Shown here in pieces: positions 1-12,779 of a stretch of DNA of 64,000 bases (its first letter is position 1; each line of letters starts with the position of its first letter). Location: positions 1,051,001 through 1,115,000 of the forward strand of contig JACATO010002187.1 of the NCBI GenBank assembly GCA_018389105.1. The letters are read 5' to 3'. The DNA comes from Nautilus pompilius. Its lineage: Eukaryota > Mollusca > Cephalopoda > Nautilida > Nautilidae. The notes below the pieces were generated by a model, which saw only the letters and a list, made by a program, of their open reading frames with translations, was not told the DNA's origin and searched no databases. The position numbers were made by a program, and so were the translations under genes.

Positions 1-886
1 ATATTATACATAGCAATTTTTCAGAAAACTGGCTGAATGATACATCTCCAGGAGATGTGCAGGTGTCGCCTGAAAACAAACAAAAGATTTGGGATGTGCC
101 AGATAGCCAATAGATATCCTGGCGCTCTAAGTATCCAGCCGCAAAGTGAGCAATAAGTTATAAATATTACATGCATTTTTCTTTTTTTAATTTTAAATTT
201 ACCATAACAAGGGCTAATTGAGTATCCAATCCAGCATAAGTTCTCACAACCGCCAATATGAACAATCAAGATTTCCTTATTGGGATGGACTTTGTTGCGC
301 CAAAACACTTATGTAATAAAGATAAGAGACATTTAAAAGGTTTATATCTCTATAAAAACAAAGATATATTATGAAATTAAATAGAACCAGCCAATAGAGG
401 CTTTATGCCATCAACAGATGAGCAAATGTAATAACCAGTCGTAACTCATACATTCACATTTATTATTGTTCAAGTAAACTCTTATTTCAGACTTATTGTA
501 CATTTTTGCTTTTAATGCTTTACAGTTTCTGTTAATGGAAATGGCACACTAGCTACTAAAAATAATAAAGATTAGATAATTAAATTATGTGATACTTAAA
601 ATAGTTTATTATAAAAAAGTATTACTTATAATGAAACGAAAAGAAAAAAGTTCCTTTTAAAACTGCTATATAATGAAATTGGCATAGCAACAGTTCCAGA
701 GTCCACCATAACAGGAAAATACTAATTTATTCCGATTTCTTTGGCATTATCTGGTGTCAACCTATTGCAATTGTGTAATTTTTGGCAGCAGTATTGAAAA
801 AAAAACTGCTCTAACTGTACTGAGGTTGGTGATGCAATAAGATATTTCAAAACCAGAGCTTTCAGTTTTGGGAAGTCTGAGCTATT
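1..886. other. AT-rich non-coding stretch
   Basis: No splice-bounded open frame, RNA gene or terminal repeat was recognised. The open frames here are short, low in complexity and lack flanking splice signals. If FOXK intron 1 extends this far left, this is intronic. Confidence 0.5.
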
Positions 887-3062
887 TTAATGGCACCTTA
901 TCAGAGGCTCTTCTTTCTGTGCTAGTAATGGAAGAGTAGGATTTTGCTCCCTGTTCTGCAGTTTTCTGTTGTTTCTTTTCACTTGACTGTTTTCCAGAAG
1001 GCTGCTGGACTGTGCAACTTCTAAGCTCACTTCTGCGGTATCCTCACCTTCACTGACGCTGCTATCAATATCGGTTTCTGAGGAACACTTGGCTGGCTCA
1101 TCGAAGCATTCCCAGATATCTCCATCTGTGCCAGTGGCGATATCAAGGCTTTCACTGCTCTCTAAACCAGCAACTTCTTCAATATTTATACTGCTGGTGA
1201 TTTTGCATTCCCCAGCATCCATTTCATCACTTATTCGCTTCTTGGCTTTAACTTCATCTTTCAGAAAGTCATTTATAAAATCTTGCATCTAAAACAGTAG
1301 CTATTAGAAAGCATCCTTTCACTGATGTTAGTTCGAGCACCAAGAAAATGCCTTTTGACTGCTGCTTTTTTCAATTCTCCTTTCACCATTTGAACTCCAG
1401 CATCCTTTTGTAGCTTAGAAAGATCAGATCACAATATGGCTGTTGCTGGAGAAACATGGCTGACAGTCTCTCCTTGTCTTAAATAGCTTGTCTGGTCATC
1501 TTCTCAAAAAGACAGATTAAAGTTTCAATGAGGTTCCACTGATATGCTGCAAATGTTGGAGTATCAAACTCAGCAGCACAAACAGTTACTTCTCCAAAGT
1601 GATGGTTCAATGTGTAGTAAGTGAATTCCATCCTGTGGACACACACCTTGTATAAGTTCATGACAGGAAAGCTTTAGATTTTCCAGAAGAGATTTCAGTT
1701 TCATGAAGGCAATATTGAGGAATCACAAAAACGAATGAGACTTTTTCCGCATTTTACAATGATGTCAGTGGAGGTTCATTGTGACAAGACAGTGTCATCA
1801 ACAACTAATTACGGTGCAAATAAAAGTAACCAGAACCTGAAACAATACAGAAAGAATGTAGCCTATAGCTAGAAGGTAGGTGTGATTTCAAAGATTTCTG
1901 CCAAACCGTTTTTAACAAATAACACCTTTTTTGACATTTGTAAGATTGTATTTAAGAGGCTTGGGTCCAACTCATGGAAAACTTCCATCATTTCTGTGCT
2001 AAACAAATTGAACAAAATAAGAAAATAGATTTATCTGACACAAATACTAGCTTTTCATAAATTGGATGAGCCTCTTAAAAGTACAATTGTGCTTGATAGT
2101 GGAAGGTTAAGGTGAGAAAATACTGTTTACATAGTTATATTTCTTAGCTAGATAATTGTGAAGTATACCCACATCATCAAAATGTAAAAACTAAACAAGT
2201 TAATGGAGACATATACATTTAGAAAAAAATTATTGACAACTAGTAGAATAGTGAAATTTGTAATGTCATATTATTAAAAAAAATGATTATTAATGAATAC
2301 CAGGACAAAATAAGATGATTATCATAATAAACTTAATTATAGATTTTTGAAAACTAAAGAAAATAAGCAAAGGAATTTTTACGAGTCACCACAGTCATTA
2401 TCACAGCTTTTCCATGACTAAATTTTTTAATTCAATCCGTATTAGTCATTAACAAAAGTTATCAATCAATCTATACCCTGCTAAAAATGATGTTTTAAAA
2501 TCTAGTTACTAAAAAGCTGCAGGAGGACTGGACTGTGTGGATGGACTTTGTCTGTGAAAACTTACTTATATCTTATAAAATTATACCTAAATAGGTACAG
2601 TACCAAATCACACTGTACTATTATCTTACTTACTTGTTCAAACAATAACATTAGCAACATTGTCACTCACAATAAGATGAAGCTGATTTGTTTAAAGTTC
2701 CCATTCTTCAAGGGCAATGTTTATCATCTTTGCTATGTTATATCCTGTATGACTGGTAGGAAAGTGCTTGGCACTCAATGTATATATTTCTCCCTGCATT
2801 TTTTTTGAGAGATAAAATAAGCTGTTAGACTTATAAATGATTCATTATTCGATGAGCTTGCCCAGATGTCAGTAGTGAATGATATGTTTGAAGCAGCAGC
2901 AGCCAGCTTCCCTCTAACTTTAGTCTTTATTTTTTCATAAATCTCTGGCATAAATGTTTGACAAAAAATGTGTCCTACTTGGCAAAGGGTAACACAGAGA
3001 AGAGCCAAAGTATTGATTAGTCTACTAAATTCCTCTTTCCACAAGGGTAAAAGGTTCAACAT
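887..3062 (-). pseudogene. Decayed hAT transposase, ZBED-like (transposon relic)
   Basis: Pieces of one transposase lie in order on the minus strand. At 3062-2775 an N-side piece contains FTTDIWASSSNNESFISLTA, matching the RNase-H-fold start of ZBED-type hAT transposases (TTDIW, with the first catalytic D). At 1661-1479 comes the segment around TFAAYQWNLIETLICLFEKM, equivalent to the family's NQWxLIE block. In another frame (about 1480-1290) are KDAGVQMVKGELKKAAVKR-like residues. At 1288-887 a C-terminal stretch includes DIWECFDE and NPTLPLLAQK, matching the W/N/P-LA-LA block of hAT C termini. The frame shifts between pieces, and the 1662-2774 gap is longer than the family needs, so the copy is broken and probably contains an insertion. 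No terminal repeats were located. It encodes no working product. Orientation matches FOXK, but it is best read as an intronic insertion. Confidence 0.8.
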
Positions 3063-4226
3063 CTAGAGCCAAAATCTCACCTTTAAAAAAAGAATTAAAT
3101 AAAACTAGACAAGTTAAATCATTTAAACACTGAATGTTTACATTTATTACATTCAGAATGAATTTAACTGAAAGTAGAGCCTAGATTACATTGCTATACT
3201 ACAAATTTCAAAATTGTTGTGTTTTAACTTTACTAAATTATCATTAGGCCATGGAGCCAGTATTGCATGTTGGTAGGCTTAATTATTTAATTAACAATCA
3301 GATAGTAATATTAGGTAATTGGATCAGTTAATTGACCCATTGACCAGTATTCAAACATTTTAAATTTATTTTTATAGAAATGCTATAGCTCGGTATCAGT
3401 AAATATTAATATTCTGATTAATATATCAGTTGGGAAAATAGATTCACAATAAACAGATTATTATTATTTACTGTTACAGATCCAGAGTTCTAAATAATGG
3501 ATTAAAAATAGTTACTGATCCAATTACCTTAGCTTTCCTTAGATAAGTTTAAAAAAAACAATAAAAAACTATGTATCTTGGTTGCCATGTCATAAGATCT
3601 AGGATATTTCAAGTTGTACATTTCACTGTGCTCAATTGTGCCCTCAATGGTAGGTTGAGAATATAATGGCTGGTGTAATATGGACTGAACTTCTAGATCA
3701 TCTTTTCCTCTAAAGGTTCCTGAGAAGTTTTATATTTTCTTGATTGTTTACTTTTCAAATGATTTCACAGTGGATTGATTGGCATAATGAGTTTTTGATG
3801 TGTTTTACCACTCATGTACTTCAATGAAAAACTTCCTTTAGAGATTATGCAATCAGCTTTATGTTCATTTTCTCCAGATCCACAAATTATGGAAGTATTT
3901 CCAGATATTAAACTTTAAATTTGCCAGCTTTCAATTAACTTTAAATAAGCTTCTATAAAAAACACTATTATGTATATAAATTGGTGCTTCATATAATTTT
4001 ATAATTAATTGAAAATGTTGACAACACACCAGATTCAGAATAAAGTAAACATTCAATGCTTAATAGCTTGCAGTTTACTGTATGTAAAATGTTATTCATA
4101 CAATATTGTATTGAATATTAATTTAAAAGTTCTTCTTTTGTTGATCTTTACTTTATTTTGTTGAATGTCATAATTTTCTCACCAGTTAAGATTTTAGTGT
4201 AACTTAGATATTTGCATGTTTTATAC
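3063..4226. other. AT-rich non-coding stretch
   Basis: Very AT-rich with many stops in all frames. Nothing recognisable lies between the hAT relic and the candidate exon to its right. Confidence 0.5.
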
Positions 4227-4354
4227 CTTTCCCTGCCAACAGCCAAATACCTAGTATCCGGCCCATTCTGAAGAGATTTCCGGTAAAGATCCATCCGTAA
4301 AACAAACAATGCACTGTCTAGCAAAAAGTCTGGCTGGCCTTGGCGGAATATGTG
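4227..4354 (-). CDS. Candidate internal coding exon, product not identified
   Basis: On the minus strand a pyrimidine-rich tract ending TTTTAACAG precedes a 128-bp segment that ends GGGAAAG followed by the donor GTATAA. One frame is open throughout and gives 42 codons plus two bases, including the segments RQGQPDFLLDSALFVLRMDL and YRKSLQNGPDTRYLAVGRE. Composition is protein-like, and the plus-strand frames contain stops, so minus-strand coding is favoured. I do not recognise the family. The exon begins in phase 0. FOXK exon 1 ends after two bases of a codon, and direct splicing to this exon would reach a TAG within about 12 codons. It is therefore not the next FOXK exon unless others intervene. 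It may belong to a different minus-strand gene nested in or overlapping the FOXK intron, or be a captured fragment. Splice sites and frame are seen directly; expression is inferred. Confidence 0.5.
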
Positions 4355-4745
4355 CTGTTAAAATGGAAGAAAACAAAAGATCATTTAGCATTGTTGAGTC
4401 CGGCCAAATCCACTGTCAAACGAGCTGCCAGCGATTCCATGGATGTCAGTAAGGGAAGTAGGTAGGTAGGTGCCTGCTAAAAAAGCCTACATCTCAAATC
4501 ACAACTTGCACCAAACATTTTTCACTCTCATCAACAACCAATGTCACATTCTGTAGATGGACATTAATTTGAACACCTGCTTCAGTGTGTTTGTTAAACT
4601 GTTGTTGTTGTTTTCAGAAAGTTTATGCAGCGACATCACTAATAGTTTTTGTATAATCTTCATGAGTGCAGACAAATTCTTTCCCCTTTTTTAATATGTA
4701 ACTATAACTCTTGATGGTTTGGATATTCGTGGTATAATCTATAGC

Positions 4746-4800
4746 AGTGATTCTCAACCCTTCCTGTCACTTACCCCCTTGGCTTGATGTATTTCGCCAT
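4746..4800 (+). mobile_element. hAT-type terminal sequence remnant
   Basis: The segment begins CAGTGATTCTCAACCC and continues into a TACCCCCTT-like block. This is the typical outer end of hAT/Charlie elements (CAGTGGTTCTCAA...CCCCTT). No partner end was found nearby, so this is an orphan end or the start of a heavily truncated non-autonomous copy. It sits beside a SINE head at 4862-4975. Confidence 0.45.
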
Positions 4801-4861
4801 TTACCTTCTTACTCCATCAAAAAAAAATGTATAGCCGGCATAGAAAAAGACGATGGAACAA

Positions 4862-4975
4862 CTTTATTATTAAGAGGAGGAACGGGAGGTGTGCCAAATT
4901 GAGCCAACCATGGATTGAATTTGGGCCCTGTTTTCACTCTGGTAGCCTAACTACTTGGCCACATGCTACCCAGAG
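4862..4975 (-). mobile_element. tRNA-derived SINE head, reverse orientation
   Basis: On the minus strand the segment reads GGTAGCATGTGGCCAAGTAG, then about 25 bases later CCCAAATTCAATCC. These resemble the A box (TGGCCAAGTAG) and B box (GGTTCRANNCC class) of a polymerase III promoter at the usual spacing. It resembles the heads at 25.4 and 47.7 kb. The body is short or degraded. Confidence 0.5.
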
Positions 4976-4979
4976 AAAG

Positions 4980-7900
4980 TAAATTTTAAAATTTTCCCTG
5001 TTTGTAATTTAATGTGTAAAACAATTTTATCATGGAGTTTTGCTGCCACACCTATCTACACATCTGACTTTCCTTGGCTATGTTGGTGTTAACAGTAATA
5101 CTGGCAGAATTAACAAAATGGAGACCAAATTCGGAATTATGCCACAACATGGTTGTAATATTACAGAATGTCTTACAATTTCACATCATCTCAACTGAAC
5201 ATTAGCCATTAATGCTACCTAAACCACCATTCAGTCTAATATTAATCACAGATATCTGGAAGTAGTTCTATTTAATACTGTAACAATAATAATAATATCC
5301 TTCCACAGAAGCTGTTTATTGCTGTGAATTGGTCATGTACTTTAGAGAGAAAGAGGGAAGAGAGACAGAGGAGAGAGAGAGAGAGAGAAAACATGCAATG
5401 AACAATTATATTTACTTGATATTTTACATCTGAATAAAATTTAATAAATACACACAAAAGACATTTTTGTCATTTTTAATAAGTAAAAGAAGTGCATTTG
5501 AAGCCAACAAGCTGTTTTGTGGAAAAGCTTAAAGAATCTACAGAGAAAAAAGGTTTTTTTGCTAAAATCCATTAAAAATAAATACCAAAAAATAATACTA
5601 TAATAAAACTAATAATACTGAGTCCCAACAAATAAAACAAATTGAGTTGCAAAGGAACTAATGAATGATGACACTGGAAGAATGCGCTCAAGTTACAACA
5701 GATTAGTCCAACAAACAGAGCAGGCATCTGCAGCATACCTCTGACTTGGTAGCAAATTTAAACAGTATAATACTTAAAGAGCCATGAAAAAAATAAAATT
5801 GTGTGAAGAACGGAAACTGTAAATGTCAAATTAATACACCCTTAATAATAAATGGTAAAAAGGAAAACATTTCTTCAAATTTGAGAGCAAACATCTAAAT
5901 TTCTTGTGGAGGGCGCATTGGAACCTTTAGAAAAATCACAACTGGCTGTCTGTAAAACATGTATAGTAGTATATCATAACCTGATTTGCCAACCTATAGA
6001 ATTATTATAGTTTTCATGTGCCTACCTTTAAGAAATCAATACTGAAGACTTCAAAAGGACAAAATTAATGATTTAAAAATGTGATTAGTGAGAGTCTTAA
6101 ACAACAAACACTACAACTTGTAATTAAATATTTAAATCTATTTCCATCACACAAACACACACAATTTATCACTAGTGGCAAAATTAATTATTTATGCAAA
6201 CTTGCACAAATTCATTAATGATAGTGAGGTCTCATCTAATAGACTTAATTATCAGAATGGAATTTCATATGACAACAACAAAAAAAAAAAAAAAAATTTT
6301 AGAAATAAAAAATTCCGTTTAGCTCTGCAGCGTTTTTTCACTTGCCAAATTGCGCTTAAAATTTCATCAGACAGTTTTAATATCCATGAGTAACATTAAA
6401 AGAGTAGTCAGTCTGTGCACTACCAGTTTGGTCAGTTAAAGGTTTATCCATGGCAGCTTGAGACGGTAAAGAGCATTGGGGTATATTATACATACATGCG
6501 TTTCTATTTTTTTTCTAAGGCATGAAAAAAGGCATCAGTAAACAGTTACAAGAGAGAGAGAGAGGGAGAGAAAGCATGTATACAAATCAACATACAAGAT
6601 GAGCTGATGGACGAAGAAGCCAACCAAAACCTGTATTCTTTTGTGAAAGTGTAGCGAAACCCACCATTTTGAGTTCTGCAGTAACTCTCGACTTCTTGCT
6701 TAAATAGCCAATACGTTTAGATTTTTTAACATTACCGGAAGACAAGAAAAAAAAAGGGGGGGCAAGAACCCCTTGACTGCCAGCATCAAATAAAAATACA
6801 CTGGTTTAGCGCGGGAGTGTTATAAAAATTAGTCAGAACCTTGAAGTGCTTAACTGTTTTTTTTTTTTATAACATTTTAAGATCAGGACCAGTGAATCAA
6901 AATCCAATTAACTAACATAAGGTATATCAAAGTACCGTTCCTAGACAGGTTTTTTCCAAATTATCACCCTATATGAACGTCTTGGAATTTATTTATTTAG
7001 CACTTTACTGATTCACATGTATTATAAACAGGAGAGAGAGACTTGCAAAGATTAGTGTAAAGACAAAACTGAGGCTGAAAAAGCCATGAAATAGAATACT
7101 TTTTAATTTTATAATACAGCAACATGTGAAAATAATGCACATAACCTCTTTTCCATAGTAATTTTATAATCTATGGTACATATTTTCTTATGGTTGATGT
7201 TGCTTCTGTTTTAGCTTTGAATTTTATAATAATTTTAAAAATTGACTGGATTGTAAATGAAGTCTCAGCCATTACAATTGCAGGTCAAAATCAGTTTAAA
7301 GGTCAGCCGCTTTCTCTAAACTGAAGGGCTCAGATTATCTTTCCCTAAGATAGGTTTTATAAATAGTAATTACATAATCACTATACTGTGGATAAATATT
7401 TCCATTGGTTTATCTTTATCTTTACTAGAGAAAACATCCAGATACTTTTTCCCCTAAAAGCTCCATTCCAAATTTTCTGGCTTCTCCTTCTGTGTCAGAG
7501 GTCATGTATCCAAACCATCACATGAATTAATCAATTTTCAAAATTCAGTTCATGTTAACTTCTTTTTTTTTTCATGGTTTTCTTTGATAAATCTCAAGAC
7601 GTTGCTCAAGATTTTCAAAACGATGGTTTTTGTCCTCTCTTTAAAACTTCATTCTTCTTCATCCATAACACAGAGAAGACCTGCATGTCAAAAAACTCTC
7701 TCAGCTGTGAGTGAAGGTTGCTTAAAAATTCATAAAAATAAAATAGTTTACTGGTTAGGTTTTCTTTTTTAAAGTTGACTGGTTTCAACTTAGCCTCGAG
7801 ATAAAAACAAACAAACAAAAAAGCCAAGTAAATTCCTACTGTCTTCCCGCGGACAATGGTCATTATGAACTACCCCACTCTCGGCACATGTACCAATGGA

Positions 7901-8249
7901 TTAACCAGACCAGCTTAAATCCTCCTCCATAGAGAACACAGATTTCCTTCAGATGCTTATTTAAGCCAAAAACTGGTATGAAATAGTTTAACTGATTTTC
8001 GTTTCTTGGAATACAGTACCTCAGATTGTCAGAAACTCACGCATCCTTAGAAATACTAATAAAGCTGCCCCTGACTATACGATGTTTAAAACAATTCCTC
8101 TGATCATAATCATTATTGTACTGAATTATCCTCTGGTAAAGTGATCACTCCAATGACACACCCTCTATACCATGGCTCATACAGATTTGGCCAAAAATAT
8201 TTCAAGAACTTTTCGTGGATAAATTTTAAAAGTAGCATAAAATTCAGAA
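4980..8249. other. Non-coding stretch with simple repeats
   Basis: No gene is supported. Contents are an AG-rich tract (listed separately), a poly-A run near 6280, short purine tracts near 6550 and 7030, and many AT-rich segments. Open frames are short and A/T-driven. Confidence 0.5.
5343..5391 (+). repeat. GA-rich microsatellite
   Basis: Imperfect (GA)n/(AGAG)n tract with interruptions by GGG and CAG. Nothing else is attached to it. Confidence 0.8.
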
Positions 8250-9905
8250 ACATGTCAAAATACATTAATCCAAAAAAAAACTAACCTAACTATAGATCCA
8301 TACTGGATCATAAACAAGATTTCAGTGCATTGTAACTAAAGCATTAGATATATTTTTGAGATTCAATTATTCCAATTTACTTGTATATGATATCTCGTGC
8401 AAAACTCTGTCCTTTTCAAAACATGAGTCAAATTCCAGCATAGGACAGATACTGTCAATGGTTGTGCCAAAAACAGAAAAGCACATAAAAATACAGCGTT
8501 TTCATTTCAGACACAGGCAAAGCAAATGATTTTCTCACTCCAGGCTTTTAGCAAAAATGTGCCAAAATTTTTATAATGAATAGAGTCTATATGCATTCTT
8601 TAAAATACTAAATCCCACAGGCCTACATGGAATGAACAAGAACTTCATAACTTATCCAAGGCAGAGCAATGGATGGACAACCAACCTTGACATGAAGACA
8701 AGTGCATACAGTTCATGACTTCTGGGTTATTACATGTTGCCTGTGTGACGGAGCATACTCATTTAGCTTCCACTGCTTGATTATGTAGGCTATATTATCC
8801 TATTCTCCAAAGTCATTGAAGAGTTTCTGAGAAATCTTGGTCTCCTGTCATAATACCAGGTTATTTTCTTTCTTAATTCTGGCACACCAATTTCAGGATT
8901 CCTTGAACTGCAGACTGTATTCCTGATGTTTCTTGACCCACTTGAACACTTGACATGGCAGCTTCTAACTCTGGCCACTTGCATGAATTCCTCCCAGTCA
9001 GCATGTTTATTTTTTGGCATCTGTTTCAGTATGCCTTTTGCCTTCATTCCCAGACTTGCTTTTTCGTTAATACAGAATTCTCTCACTGCAACACTGTTAT
9101 TAGACTAACTTGCAAACTCTGCTACTTTCAGCTTGAAGGTAATGATGGCGTATTTCATTTGTTTTGCTCATGGTTTAGACATTGTGATCATTGGGTTGGG
9201 ATTGTAATTGCAAATTTAATATTTTTGTATTTTTGTGAAGGTTTTTATCCAAGACAAGGTTGATATTAATGTACATAAAAACAATCTGCATTCTCATAGG
9301 CTAATTACACCTGTATGTTTCAATACCTGAATTAGTGTCAAATGAGCAAGGTATATTTTAGTATTGTTGTAATAGAGTCACATCAGTGATTAAAAACTAT
9401 ACCAAGTACACACAACTGTACACTTGGGCCACAGTTTATCAAAAATGTAAATCACCACTATGATCACAATGAGCAGCCATATAAGCATTAATTACAGGCC
9501 AATTGTTTGAATAACAAAAGCATGTGACATTTACTAACCATGTGTTCTCTGGTCTGCATACTTTGATACACTTGAAATGCATGGCTTTCTACTTATTTCA
9601 CAAATGTTTAATTTCACTTGATTATTTAAATTATCAGCTTTCCCAATTTTATTCTGGGGAATGAATAGATAAGAAAATTCAAAGACTTTTTAAGACTCTG
9701 CAAATCCTGTAACTACATTATTTGTATCAGATCATCAACAACCTATCAGAACATATTTTTCGTTGTTATGTGCTACATGGTTAGCAATTGTGACAAGAGA
9801 ACATAGCTATCTCCTGGTTAATCTTCAAATTGTAAAGGATTTAGAGAAAAAAATAATAAAATTTAGTCAGCTGGTGTAAACAGTGAGATGTTTATTGTGA
9901 GAAAG
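8250..9905 (+). repeat. Dispersed repeat family, copy A (unclassified)
   Basis: Two blocks here match blocks at 12.78-13.81 kb in the same order and orientation. Block 1 (about 8250-8345) shares ACATGTCA.AATACAT, TAGATCCATA.TGGATCAT and CATTGTAA.TAA with copy B. Block 2 (about 9588-9715) shares TTCACAAATGTTT, CCAATTTTATTCTG and GGAATGAATAGAT. A weaker match, GGTGTAAA...GAGA, follows near 9875-9905. In this copy the blocks are about 1.3 kb apart, against 0.7 kb in copy B. The extra sequence includes an open minus-strand stretch (8790-9086) of unknown nature. Class is not established; no terminal inverted repeat was found. Confidence 0.5.
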
Positions 9906-12296
9906 AGATTCCACGTACCAAACTGTGGATTTTGACCAAAGTTTATTCTGATGGCTTCAAACAGCAACAGATCGAAACATTCCAGTTGCTGGCAATTTGA
10001 TGCATGCTAAAGGCAACAAATTCACAACCTCATTACAAATTAACAATTTCAGATAGTTTAAGTCAGTCTTCAAGGTAAAAAGACTGACATGCAAATGTTT
10101 TTAAAAAAATTACAATTATGATTTTTGTCTCTCCTTATCAAATAAACAGAATCTGTTATTTGAGAAACCTGATACAGCAGACGTTCTCCCTCTCCAATCC
10201 CACAGAGGTTTGCTACAGTGAGGTTAGAATGCATTTCAGTTGTACATTCTGCTTTATGTATCAATCAGATCATGTCCATGAGTTTTAATTAAGTCATGCT
10301 TTTCTTTTATGCTACCATGAATTATTTATTTTTGAACCACTGACTGGATACATTAGTCTGGCTCCAAGAAATTGCATGAAACATGTATCTTACATGCTCT
10401 GATGTCGGTACAGAATTGATCCAACCGAGGCTGCTCACTCAAGAAAAAGGGTCTTCAATCCCAATAAGAATTTCTATCTTAAAAGAATTCCCACTAGAAA
10501 AATACGGCTGGGAGGGTGGGGGGGGGGAGTGATAAAGCCCTAGCAAAGACAGGAGCTCAGACAGACATGGTTACTGAACCAAAGAAAAACAAACTGCAAA
10601 CAATACGCTGAGCACCGGCTGGCCAGGCCACCATCAGCTGTCTCCATTTACCAAACATCTATCCAGCCTCTATCCACTCACTCACACTCACTCTCTCTCT
10701 GTAACAATTTTTATTTTCAGCACATTATTCACCATAAAGAGATTCTGCATTATAGAGTTTGCAAAGAATGATAATAATAATAATTTCCCTAACAAAATCT
10801 TTTTTTTATGGCCCTAAATGATAATTACAGTCCAAAAATAATCCATAGCAAATTATTAAAGAAAGCTGGTTTCTAATCATGTGTTTTACATGATTATTTA
10901 ATGCATATACAAGGAAATAGTAGTCACTGGTGGAGAGGGGAAAGCTTTTAGACTGTGGTGTGCTAACTGAGAGGCAGCTGCACTATAACAATGGACAATG
11001 AACAAAACTTGCAATTTTACCAAAATAGGAAAATATGGGTTATCCTTGACTTGTTCAATACATCAAATACAGGCAATGCCATAAGATGGATGGATATGTC
11101 GCCAAAACAAAAATGTGGATGTTGATCAAAAAATGTAGGATCCATTTTATCCCCGTACCTATTTTGTACTTACACAATTGCTTCAGAGAGCCAAAAGCCT
11201 TGTCAGTCTTTCTGTAGACACACAAGCACGCAGATCATCGTCAATAGATAACCCCCCCTAAATAAAAAAGTTATTTAATGCACAATGAGTACATTCAATA
11301 AAAGAATAGGTGGCAATGTGATACATGTACATAACCAGCCTATTACTAGGCTCCAGGTAAATGAAGAAATTTCTTGGCTATCACATTTCCTAGGAAGATG
11401 AGTTTCCTGGCATGATTTATACTGGTGGCAATGGTCAGATATGTAAATTGTGGACTTGCTCACTCTAATGAAGATGTTCAAGTTATCAGGGCATGGATTA
11501 TCTATAGTGTGATGCAGTTCTTAACGTTTTTGTAATAACATTAAAATTTTGAGGTTGGCACCTTTTATTTTTTTTTACATATATAATACAATCCCAGAGC
11601 CTTAATTAGAATTTGTGCAAGGGTTGTTTTGTTGTTGTCTCTTAGCTTCCTGAGATAATCCTCACATAAGCCGCTGTAAACAAACCAGTCTGTGCAAAGC
11701 TAAGAAAGTGGAGTAGATACAGATCTCCTACTACCATAACAAATAACAGTAAATAAGTATGAAAATGGATCAAAATCTAACCATATAGATATTCATTAGG
11801 TTTACATAACTTGCCCGGTGGCTGATGTTACCCCCTTCTGTTGCAATTAGAACATTATCTTATTCTCGGACTAGTTTAAATTTAAAAAAAAAAAAAACAT
11901 TTAAGTTTAAAATTTCCAACTTACATCAACTTAATAGAAACAGATGCATACAAATATATAATCATAGTTTTATAATGTTGAGAGTAAATTTAGTGGGGAA
12001 AAAAATTTTAAAATTTCAACAGACATAAAACCAAATCTGGCATAAACCAAAATATAGCAAAAATGAAGACATTCTCTCTCCTATACGTAAAAAGACAAAA
12101 AAAAAAATTTTGATATGCCTGGTTGAAGGAAAGAAATGGGAGCTTTGTGCCCATTCAAAACAGGGTTCAGACATTCCACAAATAAAGATCCCCAAATTTG
12201 AAATCAGAACAAGATGTGATCTGTATCATGATATCATCCAAAAAGAATTTGCGACTTAGATGTTTAAATTAAAAAAGACAGACAGATACGATACGA
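9906..12296. other. Non-coding stretch
   Basis: No gene is supported. There is a G-run near 10510-10526, a short CT tract near 10690, and poly-A near 11885-11896. Minus-strand open frames at 10070-10264 and 11275-11481 have no splice context or family resemblance and were not called. Confidence 0.45.
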
Positions 12297-12419
12297 TTAA
12301 ACAGGCTTGCGTTCCCTAAGCAGCACAGACTCCCTCCCAGTGGCAGCACCAGGCCGCTTCGCCTGTGTGGGCAGCTGTACAGGACACACATTGTACAAAG
12401 TGAACAATGTGCAACCTAT
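12297..12419 (-). CDS. Weak candidate terminal coding exon, unidentified
   Basis: On the minus strand the tract CGTGTTTCTCTTCCAG, a good 3' splice site, is followed by 40 open codons and a TAA. The peptide begins IGCTLFTLYNVCPVQLPTQA and ends in a basic tail, LLRERKPV. The segment is less AT-rich than its surroundings. A second frame is also open for about 32 codons, which weakens the case, and no family is recognised. It would be a last exon on the FOXK strand, but FOXK proteins are not known to end this way. It could equally be a repeat fragment or chance. Confidence 0.2.
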   Translation of the reverse strand: MGCTLFTLYNVCPVQLPTQAKRPGAATGRESVLLRERKPV

Positions 12420-12779
12420 CTGGAAGAGAAACACGATCTCGAAACTGAAAAAAAAATAATTTTTTTTTTCAAACAATTCTATTACAAGTTGAAAATAAAA
12501 CTAAATTCCAAAACTGGGTAGTGCAGAACAAAGCTTACGTAAAGCTCTCTTTAACTGGTAAGAGTATAAATCCCAAAAAAGGAAACAGTTTAAGTAAATA
12601 ACTTGTTTAAGAACACTGCATTTAGTCAGTTACTGAGAGTACTTCATGCATTTTTTTCTTCTTCTTCTTAAATGGACGTTTCGCAAAGCCATTAAGCTGT
12701 AAAATTTTGGAAATTCAGGACACTAACAGAAACAAAATAGCAGCAGGGATTGTACAAAGAGAGCCAAATGAAATTAGAG

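Noticed and set aside
4227-4354. Reading the 4.2-kb exon as FOXK exon 2
   Set aside because: The phase joined to exon 1 gives an early TAG, and the peptide does not resemble the CTFRFPST continuation of the FHA domain.
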